The position numbers and the translations under genes were made by a program. From Bemisia tabaci (taxonomy: Eukaryota; Arthropoda; Insecta; Hemiptera; Aleyrodidae), in NCBI RefSeq assembly GCF_918797505.1, contig NC_092798.1, positions 51,792,985-51,856,984 of the forward strand: 64,000 nucleotides of DNA, read 5' to 3'. How positions within the stretch are numbered: the first letter of the stretch is position 1; every line of letters begins with the position of its first letter. The notes below the pieces were generated by a model that saw nothing but the letters and a program-made list of their open reading frames with translations, made no database searches and was not told the DNA's origin. This document shows positions 11,466 to 22,907 of this stretch, in pieces.

Positions 11466-12584
11466 ACACGTTCTTCTTCGATCCCCACTTCGAATTTCAT
11501 ATCCATCCTTCTTTAAAATTACAGGGTGATGTAGAAGTCCTGCACCACCCCTATAACTCCTAAGTTTTTTGCTGTTTTGAGGGTACTCCCTTAAACATTA
11601 GAAGCGTTCCTAGAAGTTTTTTCCGTCTGCCTGGGAGCACAAAGAACAGCATTTCTTGAAAGCTATTTTGATTTTTCCTCATTGTGTAATAATACTCTAC
11701 GGAAACGAACAATAATGGTTCCTCATCCTTCGATAAAAAAAAAGAACTTTGAAATACTACGAATGAGATGCGCGAATTTGCAGTTTCAGCGTTGATATGA
11801 TTTTCCTCCATGCCAATGGACTTATGTTGTTTTGATGCGTCCAGTTGGACCGATGATTTTTTATTACAGTACTGCGATATTATTTTTTCTTGAGTAAAGA
11901 AGCAACTGCTTGCGTATCCGGACTCCACGAATCATAAAAAACACAGGAACTGAACAGAATTTTTCCATACACTCAACTGCACCGTTTGATCCCGTCATTC
12001 GAGAAAAAACTGTCAAAGTCCGACAACAATGTTCAATTAGGGACTCAGATTTCCTCCGGTTGATTTTTAGGGACAGCCCTCGGGCAATCACTCCATCAAA
12101 AGCGCTCGATTACAAAAATATAAGTTTCGACAGTGACTAGAATAAATTAATAATGTAAACCTGAGGTGATTGAAACTCGATTTCCGTGATGGATTTACAG
12201 TGTTCGGTTCTCAGGATCAATTTTGAACTTTCTCTCCCCTCTTGATTGGCCATGCAGTATGTCCAAACAGACACTCTGCCATGGCATGGGTTTGGGGAAA
12301 ACTTTTGTCACGCTTGTGTCACCAAACAAGGTAGCGCTATAAAAGCCTAAACTTCTCAGTTAAATAAGCAATAGGCTCATGATCCCATAAAATACACCTC
12401 CTGAGTAAAACGTCTATAACACTGAAAAACAATATTCTGTCCCTACGTTGAAGATAAACCGAGTCAACTTTGAGCCTACTTTTGAGTCAAAGCTGACTAT
12501 ATTTCGTTTCATTTGTCTCTGACTATCTCTAATTGAATCTAAAATGACAATAATTAACTTTAAATTATTTGTAATGCCCTGTTT
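11466..12584. other. Unique intron sequence, nothing recognised
   Basis: Lies between the two Ig exons. Short open frames have no family features and no splice context. Confidence 0.4.
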
Positions 12585-12870
12585 AAATGGGAACTGCTGA
12601 GTAAATTGAACACGATAGGAGGTCATTGGTTGATAAATTGGAAAATTATTAGAGAAGATATGACACAATGATCTAATCTGCTAGAATACAAGTGGCTAGG
12701 TGGGGAATGCCGCCGGATGACGTCGCCAGGCGGTGAATTTTTCAACTTTTAAATCTAATTTTATGGTACTTCCCACATTAGGTAAAAAATATGAAAAATA
12801 CCGCAAAATCATTTCTTTCACCACTTTCAGACGAATCACCAAAAAATTGCGTGCAAATTCTCCATTGCAG
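12585..12870. repeat. Dispersed repeat, copy 1 (atgccgccggatgacgtcgc)
   Basis: Co-linear with 48770-49022: gaagatatgacacaatgatc, atgccgccggatgacgtcgc, tactagtcc-free AT-rich middle and caaattctccattgcag. No inverted ends recognised. Confidence 0.55.
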
Positions 12871-15360
12871 CTTTTCTAGAGGTTGTTTATAGAGAAAACT
12901 CTATTGCTTAGAAAAAAATTCGAAGAAATCATTCATAGGTCCACGGAGGCTTTCTTTAGTCCAAGCTTTGATCATGGCAATACGCGGAGGATACCCCCGG
13001 ATTTTCAGAAAAAAGAGCCACTTTTGACGAGGTTTTGCGGGCGTCATTTTCAGAATTTGAACAGTGAACTTGAGCGATGAAAGAAGTACGGGCGGTGGTA
13101 TACCCGGTATACGGGTGTGGAAGGAGGGAGGGAGGGCGAAACCCATTCGGCAAAAATGAGAGCAAAAGCACGTATATTGATTAATGAAACACACGCCTTA
13201 CGAGTGCGCCAGTAATCCAATGCTCAAGGAATCTCGGCCCTTTTATGTGTTTTTACGTGTCCCTCCCCTTTTTGAACTACCGTCTTCTTTTGCCCCGCAC
13301 CTGCCAGACCGCGCTATGGAATGGAATATTTTTTGCATGGCTCCAGTCAATATGGACCGCACTTTCCTACAAAAAAGGGAGGGTATACTAAAAAATTATC
13401 AATTTTAGAAGGATGCCGGATCTTGCCGATAAATACTTTTAAATGGAAATAAATTCAGGACTTTGGTTGCTATTTCTTCACCGAAGAATCAAACGGTCAG
13501 TTTGTACCTGTCTAAGTTGACTCCAACATACAGTGTTTTCTTTCCAATTGTGGAATTGTGAAAATTTGTTCTATGTTCACTGAATGATTTGCATTCCTTT
13601 AAAATATTCTATCAAGGGTTTTTGCCCATTACGAAACTACCAATTTATTTCAGTCTACATCTTGTTCGCTTATTATATAAACCCTTCAAATAAATGTGTT
13701 CTTTGTGCTTACTTTTTGCAAAAACGCCCTGAAACCGAATGCCCTATATTTTGCAGCTAAAATCACTGACAGTTTTGTTGTCCATTGGTAAAGCAAATTA
13801 AATAAAGAACTTCATCATAAATTTAAAATTTTACACCATTTTTCCGGACTTGCATTGCAATTTATTTGAAAATAATTTGATTACATCCCATTGATCCATC
13901 ATTATAGAGTGATATGTCTGGTTTAATATCCAAGTTTCCAAGTTTTTCCTCCAACTTGCAAGTCAGAGACCTCGCCGTGTCAAAGTCTCTGGAGAAAAGA
14001 ATTCCTTACTTGTCCCTAATTTTTGAGGGTTTGATCTCCACTTGGCAGCTCCTTTTCAGCAAGAGCTCCACTTTATTTATGGCAATCAAATTTTTTTCAC
14101 AAAAAAGTCTTAAAAACCAAAATAATAAATTGATCGAACGCTGAAACGTTCTCGACAGTGCTACGGAACCATCTTAAGAAGAACCAAAATTTTGTCAATA
14201 ATCAGACAACCCCGCCGAAGACTTTATCACACGCGCGTAGCGATGCCAAGGCGGGCGGGCGCCTACATTATCGTGCCTCCCTTCCTCCACCCCGCGTCGT
14301 GCCCGGTATGAAAATGGAAATGCAGCGGGCATTGTATTTTTCCGGAGGGAGACATCCCAACATTTCTTACTTTACGCGATCCTGTCTGTCAGTTTTAGCG
14401 TCACCCTCTCCCGGACCCGAACCCGTCGGAGGCGCCGCGCGAGGAGGCGAAGAATTTTTCAATTCCGGCCCGGGTTCGGGCCGCCAGAAAAAACGCGTAC
14501 CGACTTTGAGACCGATTTCCAGGTATTCCGCGTATTTCACGCTACCTTGCGTCGGTTCCTTCCGGTGTTTGGGAATCTGAAAGATTCCTCTGATATTTTA
14601 TGTGCCTCGAGTAGGGTTAATATACTTTTTATGGGAGGGTCATTCGACGATAAAACGATTTCGGTACCTTCGTGAAAGAATATTACCATTTAGATTAATC
14701 TTGATTTTTTTTTATCATAAATGTGTCGCTGGCAATCAGCAATCGCCGGCAATTTGCAAGCTCCGTACTTGTCAATTCGTCAAATTGCAATTACAATAAC
14801 ATCGATGTAGTAAAAGTTTCTTTAGCGAAGAAATTCAAGGCACGACTTCAGCTTTGAACGCCTTCAAATCCAGCGATACTCTCCGCTTTGCCAAGGAGTT
14901 AGTTTAGTTGCTTAACCAAACCAAACCCAACGCAGATTATTGATGGCATTTCACGAACTCGCGTGTATTTAGCTGGTACCATGCATTCAAGAAGAAATGT
15001 TTGAATTCAAAGCATAATAATCACTACTTCCTATCTCGTTTTTTCACATTGAAATTTTTTAATTTGTTGATTCAACACGAATAGATTACAATTTTCCGGC
15101 GATTACTAATTGCCTGCGACAGATGCACGGATTTAACTTGCATCAGTCTAACTGCATTTCACATTGCTAAATATTACCCCAGGTTTTAATTTCAACAGCG
15201 AACTAGACTAGTTAACGCCTTTAAAATGTAAGTGCATTCACCCTAGATTGTTAAGAATATACTCGCAAAACTTTTATCCGTTTACCGCGTAGCTCCCTGT
15301 TCGAAAATATAACATCACAGATAATTGGAAATATTCAAATCAAAAGGAACGATGACCATT
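12871..15360. other. Unique intron sequence with a GC-rich island
   Basis: Between the Ig exons. About 14220-14560 is GC- and CpG-rich with a 140-codon open frame but no recognisable domain. Function unknown. Confidence 0.4.
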
Positions 15361-15681
15361 CTGAATTGAGCCTTAAGATCCATAAGAATACATACATGAC
15401 AGGGCTCATGTTACGATGAATGAGAAAAAAACACTAAGAAGTGGCCCGAACACTGTATGTAACAAGGTGGAGAAATGGTGCTGGATCCACACCATTTCGC
15501 GGGAAAAAAAAACCAAGAAGTTCCAAAAAATATAAAAAAAAAAAAAAAATATTTTTGACTCTTATTATAGTTTTTGGAACTTCTTGGCTTTGTTCTCCCC
15601 GCGAAATGGTGTGGACCCAGCACCATTTCTCCACCTTGTTACAATGAATAGGGTGCCTTTTGATGTGAATGCATCCATTTA
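15361..15681. mobile_element. GGACGTATTT MITE, interrupted copy
   Basis: The left piece has agatccataagaatacatac and gggctcatgttacgatga; the right piece has tttgatgtgaatgcatccattt. Split by the element at 15428-15643. Confidence 0.5.
15428..15643. mobile_element. Palindromic MITE inside a GGACGTATTT element
   Basis: Arms gtaacaaggtggagaaatgg...ccaagaagttccaaaaa and the inverse face each other around an A-rich loop (15538-15550). It interrupts a GGACGTATTT-family copy whose halves lie at 15361-15427 and 15644-15681; ATGAAT is repeated at both junctions. Confidence 0.6.
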
Positions 15682-16208
15682 GGCAACTTGAAATGCAATC
15701 AGGCTGAAATCGGTTACATCCGTCCAAATGACTCACTGTCTTGATTTTTGAGATGAGTCTATTCTGCCTCGCTCATTCCGATCGACGCTGAGAAATCCGT
15801 AGTTTTACCGACGAAAGAACGTAACAACATTTCAACGCTGCAACATTTTTATTTTCTAAATAAGTTGCCACACGGAAACTATTGAGCATATATCTGACTG
15901 AAAATTCCGTGGATCTTTCTTCTAATTTTATGGAAAAATCAGCATAATTTTCGAAGAGAATTGCACAATCATATTCTTTGTAAAAGGAATGGGTATTACC
16001 TGAGTCAATTTTCCGATCTTGGTTACATTCTTTTCTTTTAAGAACAACGAATCTGCAGTGACACATGAAACTGTCGTTTATACTGTTTTTTAGATACTTA
16101 TATTTGACGTGGAGAAGAGGAGAGGAGAAAGAAGGAGGGATAAAGTTACCTATAAAATGTTACAATCGAGGATATAATGAAGAACAAATTTTGAAAACAA
16201 AAACTCAC

Positions 16209-16338
16209 CTGGTTTTCGTCCCAGACTCCGTGAAGAGGGTCATTTTAGGCTCCGGGTAGACACCAAGAGCTTTACATGAGATATTGACAGACTCGCTGCC
16301 ATATTTGTTAAGAGATAAGTCGAAAGGCTTCCCCGTTG
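16209..16338 (-). CDS. Internal exon, first half of an Ig-like domain
   Basis: Read on the minus strand, a pyrimidine-rich tract ending TTTCAG precedes the exon at 16338 and CCAG|GTGAGT ends it at 16209. The 130 nt are open in only one useful frame: 2 nt, 42 codons, 2 nt (phase 1 in, phase 2 out). The residues include SVNISCKALGVYPEPKMTLF, with an Ig B-strand cysteine, an N-glycosylation site (NIS) and a proline-rich turn. The usual core tryptophan is replaced by an aliphatic or methionine residue. The last two bases, AG, are completed by the first base of the exon at 10253-10425 to give Arg, so the exons join in frame. I infer an extracellular adhesion or recognition protein of the Ig superfamily. 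I could not assign an orthologue. Upstream exons and the signal peptide were not found with confidence. Confidence 0.75.
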
Positions 16339-17175
16339 CTGAAACAAAAAAACATATCAAATTAATTAGAGACTTTGGTTGGGAAGATTAAACGGTTCAT
16401 CGTGACATTTTTTTATCATCTTGTATCAACTCATTCCTGAACTCATTCTCCTGATGAGCATATAGCATTAAAAAAAATATAATAAAAATCACCAGATTTT
16501 GAACAGTTTTTATAAAACTATTTCACACTTTTCAACGGATGGAAGTGAAAATTTAATTGTTTCACAAAAAGATTCGATTATTATTGGACTGTTCGCGTAT
16601 CCCGTGACGTATTTCTGAGTTAAACCCGATGTCGAAACAATTGATGCGTTTTTCAGTTAAAGGACGTGTGAGACTTCCAATGCTACTTAGATTGTGCAAC
16701 GTAGTTCTAGTTGTAAATAACTTATCCCGCAGTTCTGCTGTGCATTTTTCTCTGAATCTGCTTCGAGTTTTTCCTCACTTTTGTAAACTTTTCTGAGAAC
16801 GAATTTCATCTGCCGCAAATGCTAATAAACATTGCACAATCTTAGCAGCATTGCAAGCCTCATTCGCCCAATCAACGGAAATGTCTTCAATTTCATGATA
16901 ACACCCGCTTTTCCAGATTGCTTGACACCTGTGCAACTCATTCGGTTATATTCCTGCCGTGCCCTTAGCTTTCTGGTCTATTTCTCTGCAACCGGTGAAA
17001 ATGTGCTCTTCCTGATCGTCTGTGACACCATGCAAGCCAATCATAAGCGAGAAACTGGGGAATCAGGAGACGGTCAGACATGGATTCCAGGAGTTTGAAC
17101 TCTCACCATAAACGGGTGAAGAGATACACCGAAAACTTGAGAACATCACAAGTACAGTACAAGTAGCCCTCGAGG

Positions 17176-17440
17176 GACCGTTCATAAATTACATTTCCGG
17201 TTTCATTTTCAATTTTTCGACCATCCCCCCAAAAATTACGTCATCCTTAGCGTACTACCTCCCCCGCTCTTACAGGGAGAACGTAGAAAATTGATAAAAA
17301 TCAGTAGATATAGTCTGCAGCGTTTAGAACATGCTATGATTCCTTTTACTGAGTATTAAATATTGTTGTGTTCTTCCCCCTTTTTGAGGGAAAACGCAGA
17401 TAATTGATAAGAATTGGTAGTTATAGTCAAATTTTAAGCA
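17176..17440. repeat. One-ended CCGTTCATAAATTAC element and local duplication
   Basis: gggaccgttcataaattaca resembles the end of the MITE at 54256. Downstream, gagaacgtagaaaattgata and gaaaacgcagataattgata are a local duplication about 125 bp apart. Confidence 0.35.
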
Positions 17441-18334
17441 ACAATTTTCAGCCTTTTTGCCTTTAAGGAAGCTCCTTGGCTTGATTCCCCGTCACCACCG
17501 TCATCCACCGTCATCCATCCACCGCTACATCCCCCTCCCCATTCTTAGGTAATGAATTTATGAATGGCCCCGGAGTACATTTTTTCATTGCCGCGCGTTG
17601 TAAGATTGGCTGTCTAGAGTATGATACAATTCCCGTGGGGACACTCAAATATCTAATTCCGCGGCACCACCCTGTTTTGATGAATCATTCAGCGGAGGAG
17701 TTAACGATTGGCATCCTACGGGCTATGGAAGAGCCCCATAAAGTTCAAACGGGCCCAGGTCATAAGAGGCGTTCTGCGCTACGTCACACGGCGCAGCAGC
17801 GCAAGTTGAAAGTTCCGAATCTCCAGCCACTCAGGCACGTTCCTTGGAAGACGACTCAAGTTTGGAATACTCCGCAAACATGGTTGCCGCCATGATTCCT
17901 CCGTCATTTAAGCTGGTCTTCTTCCTTTTCCCTGGGAGTTGGGCAAAAAATAAGACCAGTTTTAAGTATCTGGAAAATCCCTCTTTCATCCCTGAGAAAA
18001 TTGTAGGATTCCGTGTTTAGGCCAATTGATCGAAAAGTAGTAAGTTCCTTTAAAGTCCAAAACTTTAGAAAAAATCACGATTACTGCAGTGCAAAATTCA
18101 ACATTTAACCGTAAATCTGCCTAGCTTTTCAACAGCTCACTGAAGTTGCGTAAAAATTCCGAAGATTTTCAGTAACATTTTACTCTGCAGGGGTTCATGA
18201 CACTTGTTCCTCTTATTCGTTAAATACTGAAAAGTTTGACACCGTGTAGAGCTCTCTTCCACCCACGCAAGGAAGTATTTGGCACTCAGAGAGTCTGCAT
18301 GTGAAGTTCCGAAGAAACCTCTGACGCATGCAAT

Positions 18335-18419
18335 ATTTGGACGTATTTATGCTAAAAGGAACTATGTGCATAAGGTTTGCGTGTAACATAGTTCCTTTTA
18401 ACACAAATACGTCCATTTA
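18335..18419. mobile_element. GGACGTATTT MITE, short form
   Basis: Ends atttggacgtatttatgcta and acacaaatacgtccattt with ggaactatgtgc / acatagttcc inside. The GAGCCC core is absent. Confidence 0.6.
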
Positions 18420-18774
18420 ATGGTGCCTCGCCTGGTTTGTGAGAAAATTTTTGGGATAGGTTAGCTTGTATTTAAAATTCTACGAAATTTCAACCTTGGT
18501 TTCCTCGAACACGGAAACTTCTATATCCAGGAGCTAGAGCTTTTTGAAATGCATATTGGGTTTTAGGAAGTAAGGAAAACCACAATTTTCTCGGAAAAGT
18601 GCCTATAAAACGTTCCGAACACTTCTTGTTTTATTCATACTTTAAGACTGTCTACGGTGTTTTGTGTGAAATTTTGATGAGGAAACATAAGTTCTCGTGC
18701 TTTAATAATTCTGGAGCCTGGCACTCTTCAACTGTGCCGCACCCATTCCGCCTTCAAAAACTTGGCTAGGCAGT

Positions 18775-19105
18775 ATATGTGGCTTAGGGGCAACTATAGT
18801 TGCTCGTTAGCAGTTCAGCCCCGATACCTTGAATCTAAGGGGAATAAAGTTCAACAGTGACGTTCATTAAGGTTTTACGCGTTTGCAGTTTGATGTTATA
18901 AACTGTCTATAAGTACTATCTGTTCTCCACGAATTTCCAGAACGTATGAGTTTGCTGTAATAATTCTTAAAAATTCTCGTGCTCTTCCAACAAATCTGCA
19001 AACCCATTCTACCCAGTTCGTCTTTAAAATCTACATACGCAATTTGCGTTTCTTAGGAGTAACAATAGTTGTTCGTGGCAGTTTGGCCACATTTCTTTGA
19101 TTCTA
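18775..19105. repeat. Diverged direct repeat
   Basis: cttaggggcaactatagttg...gcagttcagcc at 18783 recurs as cttaggagtaacaatagttg...gcagtttggcc at 19053. Confidence 0.4.
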
Positions 19106-19230
19106 TTAAGATTTACAGTTTATCAGGAGGCTTTCATCTACGTTTTGCGCCGGTGCAGTACGCATTTGATAATGTTCGATACGCACTGTAGATCTTTCAT
19201 TTCCCTTAACACATGTCCTGCTCGCTTTCA

Positions 19231-19374
19231 AATGGACTACATTTTGCAATTAGGAACTACTATCTTTGGCTCAATTTAAAAACAACGCACGTACCACTTG
19301 TTTCCCTATTCACGTAAGTGTTTTTTTCGGACGAGCCAGAAATTGTAGTTTCTAATTGCAAAATCAAGTCTAAA
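19231..19374. mobile_element. GGACTxxATTTTGCA palindromic MITE, copy 1
   Basis: About 144 bp: atggactacattttgcaatt...tctttggctca and inverse tgagccagaaattgtagttt...aagtc. Other copies lie at 29728, 31240, 38220, 41315, 44062, 44353 and 47217. Confidence 0.6.
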
Positions 19375-19768
19375 TGTTACCAAGACTAGTGCTCAAAAAG
19401 GATCATGTTGATACAACAAACCTCGTGGGTGAAACAGTTTTGTACCATTGCCAATAATCCATTCTACAGAATCCTTTGAACGGTTTCACAGTATGCAATT
19501 CAGTTCATGCGAATAAGCCAAAAAGACGAGAAAATAGTTGCAAGTTGACTGGAATATTTCTTCCGATATTCGCTCAGTCCACGCAATAAAAGCTGACTGA
19601 AGCGAGCGTTTAACCTTGAAAGTGCTGCCTTTTTCCCTTTGAGACCGAATGACCGCTGAGCCAGCTTTGAAATATCCCAACTTGAACGGCCCATTAACTT
19701 CCGAATCGGGACCGTAAAAACGGACGCCCAAAGCCGCGTCGCCAATTCGAGACATGGATTCCATTACA

Positions 19769-20016
19769 TCGCCGCACTAAGGCAGAAAGTCGTATGAACA
19801 TTCGGGAGATGTCAAATTTCCCCTAGAAAATATGTATTTTGAAAAGTTTATGAATATTTTCCTTGAAATTTTCAGATGTCGTGGATTAAATTATTAAATT
19901 CTAAAAAAAAATCATTGGGGGTAAAGTATCCAACAGTTTTCGTTACAATCTCATTTTATCAGAGGAAATTTGGCAACGTCTGAAGGTTCATAAGGCGCTC
20001 TTCCTTAGCACGATCG
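19769..20016. mobile_element. CTGCCGTGCTAAGG MITE, copy 3
   Basis: A diverged copy with left end cgccgcactaagg, inner atgtcaaatttcc...aggaaatttggcaacg, and right end cgctcttccttagcacgat. It is followed within 10 bp by copy 4 in tandem. Confidence 0.6.
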
Positions 20017-20022
20017 ATTACG

Positions 20023-20283
20023 TCGCCGTACTGAGGCATGGCGCCGTATGATCCTGCATACGTTGCCAAATTTCTTTCGATATAATACAAATTTTCAGGG
20101 TAATTTGCTTAGCATAAAGTTTTCTGTAAATTTTTCGAAGAATTTGATATGCAATTTAATCTAAAGTATCAGTCATATCGAGGGGAAATATACGTATGTT
20201 TCATTAGAAATTATAGCTTTTTGTAGAAAATTTGGCAACAAGCGGATGTTCAAATGGTGTTTTTCCTTTAAACAGCATTGCAG
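20023..20283. mobile_element. CTGCCGTGCTAAGG MITE, copy 4
   Basis: Left end tcgccgtactgaggcatggc, inner gttgccaaatttc...gaaaatttggcaac, right end tgtttttcctttaaacagcattgcag. The right end runs into GTAAGA, giving a chance acceptor-donor abutment on the plus strand. Confidence 0.6.
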
Positions 20284-20499
20284 GTAAGATTATTTCCTAG
20301 TACTACTAATGCCTCGAGGTTCTAACTTCCTTTTTATATCCAACGTCTGGTTGCATCTTTTGGTAAAGGTAATTAAAGCCCAATGAATTTTTACCATACT
20401 CTGCCGTCATACATCCCGCAATATAACAAATGCCATGCAATATCACCTGATTATGTTCACCTAAAAGTCGACTTGGGTGCATCGTTTACATTCTTTGTT

Positions 20500-20612
20500 C
20501 CGTCGCTATTCTGGCGTAAAAGGCGTATCTCTCTATCCACATGAGCCCTGTTTTAAATATAAATCCATGCTTTCTAGGGCTCATGCGGAAATTGAGATAG
20601 CCCCTTCCGTCG
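20500..20612. mobile_element. Relative of the 32114 palindrome
   Basis: Contains acatgagccctg...tagggctcatgc and ctctctatcc / attgagatag. It abuts the truncated Transib-like copy at 20613. Confidence 0.5.
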
Positions 20613-20800
20613 CACGGTGGATCGAGTCAATAGGAGAGGTCGGACAAAATTTGAGAACTTTAAAAGCTTATTACTCCGTTTATAACTTTGAAGTTCTAAA
20701 AGGGGTTCCATTGGTTTTCTCGTGGAATTTTCTTTTACGAGCATGCACCCCTTAAAATTTAAAATGTGGCGAAATAAACGTTCATGAAGAAGCATCCATC
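20613..20800 (-). mobile_element. Transib-like MITE, copy 3, truncated
   Basis: Reverse orientation relative to copy 1. One terminus, CACGGTGGATCGAGTCA at 20613, is kept. The sequence stays similar to the family through caccccttaaaatttaaaatgtggcg and is lost near 20800, where the 20803-21066 element begins. The other terminus is missing. Confidence 0.6.
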
Positions 20801-20802
20801 TA

Positions 20803-21066
20803 CAGCGGGATCTTCGTTGAAATTGGTAGACAAAGCTATAGACAAAGAAGACAAAAGGCATATGGAGGGATCCTATTGGTGGAAGCTGCAGATGGTTCCA
20901 GTGGAAGAAATAGTCTAACTAACGGCAGCCCACGAAACACCCTATAGTAAGTCCATCATTTTCTCCCTTGTCTAGAGGAACCACTGGAACCACCCGTGTC
21001 AACCAATAGGATCGCTCCGTACTCCCTATGTCTCCTTTGTCTATGAATTTTAATAATCAGCCAGCA
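20803..21066. mobile_element. AATTGATAGACAAAGC TIR element, copy 1
   Basis: Arms gttgaaattggtagacaaag, cctattggtggaag and the inverse caaccaatagg, tgtctatgaattttaataat. Interior cactaacggcagcccacgaa-like block shared with copies 2 and 3. Confidence 0.6.
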
Positions 21067-21422
21067 GTATGAAATTGATGACATATATTTTGACCATCAA
21101 ATAAACCATAAAAATTATTTCTTCAATGCGTAATGTGATCCCTATGAGAGCCGGTGTAAAATCTTCTCGGCGTTAAATTTATCCTAGCTTCGTGTTATTG
21201 CTTGGATAAGCAGTGAGGATTATCCCGAATCCGCGGATACATTCTACAATGATTCAATAGCGTCTGCTCGGCAAACTCTACTCACAATTTATTCTTTTTT
21301 TATTTCTCGGCACCTGGAAACCTGAGATTACGCCCGTATCTGAATAATTTATTCAGATTGACACAACGTAATGTTCTCGTCGAGGAATTCCTCGTTTCCT
21401 TTCGTTACCTCAACAGTCAGCA

Positions 21423-21500
21423 CTGCCGTGCGAGGAGAAGACGTCGTCCTCGCATGCTGCCAAATTTCCACCGATAAATGATTTTTTCGCCCAAAAGCAG
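21423..21500. mobile_element. CTGCCGTGCTAAGG MITE, left-end fragment
   Basis: Starts ctgccgtgcgaggagaag and keeps the inner ctgccaaatttcc. The remainder of the element is lost. Confidence 0.45.
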
Positions 21501-21625
21501 GCGATTGATTTCTTCTTCAATATGTAGTTGTGATACGTAGAATTAATTGCGTATTTTTGGAGAATTCAAAAACAGGATGGTTACAGAGATATATACATGA
21601 AAATAAAATTTTCTGATTTTTCCAG

Positions 21626-21760
21626 GTCTCCTGTAGTTCAGGAATCGTAACGCCTGCTATATAATCAGGAAGTCCTGGGTTCGAATCTTACATCGGCAAA
21701 CCCGGGTCTAATTGGTCGCGAACGATGCGGTTGTCTAGGGCTGATTTTTGAGTAGAGACT
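21626..21760 (+). mobile_element. tRNA-like SINE fragment
   Basis: An A-box-like tagttcagga at about 21633 and a good B box (gggttcgaatc) at 21678-21688, with an anticodon-like hairpin cctg...cagg between them. The T stem does not pair, so it is not a functional tRNA. The 3' border is uncertain. Confidence 0.4.
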
Positions 21761-22525
21761 GAGGAAAGATGGAGGTTTAAACGCAGGATCACTCCATTGA
21801 GGGTATTTAAAGCGGGAAGAAAAAAGTAAACGCTTCCTGATTTTTAAGACAATAAGGTATGGGGAAAAATGATTTAAAGGGTATTTGATTTTGATTAGAT
21901 GAATAGGATGGCTGTAAGAATGAACAACAGATAAAAATTGGCTACTTTTTTGAACGAAATTTTTTTCGAAACTTTGGGTCATCCTGTCCTTTTCCTTAGA
22001 TTTCTCCGATTTCTCCTGAACCATTTATTATTCTAGACTTTCCTTGGTTTTTCAGGTTTATCATGACTGTGATCACCGTAGGAGTCTGCTTTGGAACTGC
22101 TATGTTCCTGGGAGAGTTCATTATTTCCGACTGCAATTTACTCAGAATTTGAACAGCCATTAAAAACGCTCCCGAGAGTTCCCGCCTTCCCTCTGTTTGA
22201 CTTACGCGGGACACTTCGATCCCAGAACGCTGTGAGAGAAGAAAATAACACTTCATTCTCAAGGAGATCCGAATTTCACATCCAAAAACATACGGCACAC
22301 ACGCAACTTTCATTCTATTCACACCATGCCTAGGGCCTCGTTCCAGAGAACGGTCGGGTAACGATACTTTTCCGGATTGCCTTCAATTTTTCATGATACA
22401 GACCGACCATCACTCGGAGTGAAATAGTTGTATCCTTGCGCCTGCAAACAATTTCACGATTTCCCAATCTCCTTCCCATTGGGAGAATGCTTGCCGTTGC
22501 AATCCCTGTAGCTGTGGCTGAGGAT

Positions 22526-22907
22526 CAAATGGACGCATTCTTATCAAATAGATTTATGTGCAGGTGAGAAATATGGGGTGTGCTCGTCAGTTCTCTGGCC
22601 GTAAGAGTGAATGAGAATAATAAAGCGCCAGTGACGTCAACGGAGATGGATGCCGTCGTCGCGGCTCCTCCTGGTGTTCATTAACTCATGAGCCCTATCT
22701 ACAACGCTCTCGTGCCATGCCCGCGGCTCATATATCCCGCATTCAGTTGGCACATAGTTCTCTTTGCTCAATTTAAAATCCCGCTTTTTCAATTCTTCAA
22801 AAGGAATTACGCCCACTGACCACATTGTTTCTTATCCAGCTTCCTACAGCATACCCCATATTTCTCCCCTACACATAAATCTGTTTGATAGAAATATACG
22901 TCCAAAT
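22526..22907. mobile_element. Long GGACGTATTT element, copy 2
   Basis: Arms aaatggacgcattcttatca...gtgagaaatatgggg and the inverse ccccatatttctcccctaca...tatacgtccaaat. The interior shares aaagcgccagtgacgtcaac with copies 1 and 3. Confidence 0.6.

Noticed and set aside
14158..14580. 140-codon frame in a GC-rich island
   Set aside because: Low stop-codon density follows from GC content; Pro/Gly/Arg-rich without a recognisable domain.
20276..20290. Plus-strand GCAG|GTAAGA abutment resembling a ratchet point
   Set aside because: Created by a MITE end (CAG) meeting its flank; the pyrimidine tract is interrupted and no plus-strand gene is seen.
21626..21700. Possible genuine tRNA gene
   Set aside because: A and B boxes are present but the T stem and acceptor stem do not pair; better explained as a SINE head.
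22056..22150. Plus-strand acceptor TTTTTCAG followed by a hydrophobic open stretch and stop
   Set aside because: No upstream plus-strand exon; hydrophobic 20-mers are common in AT-rich sequence.
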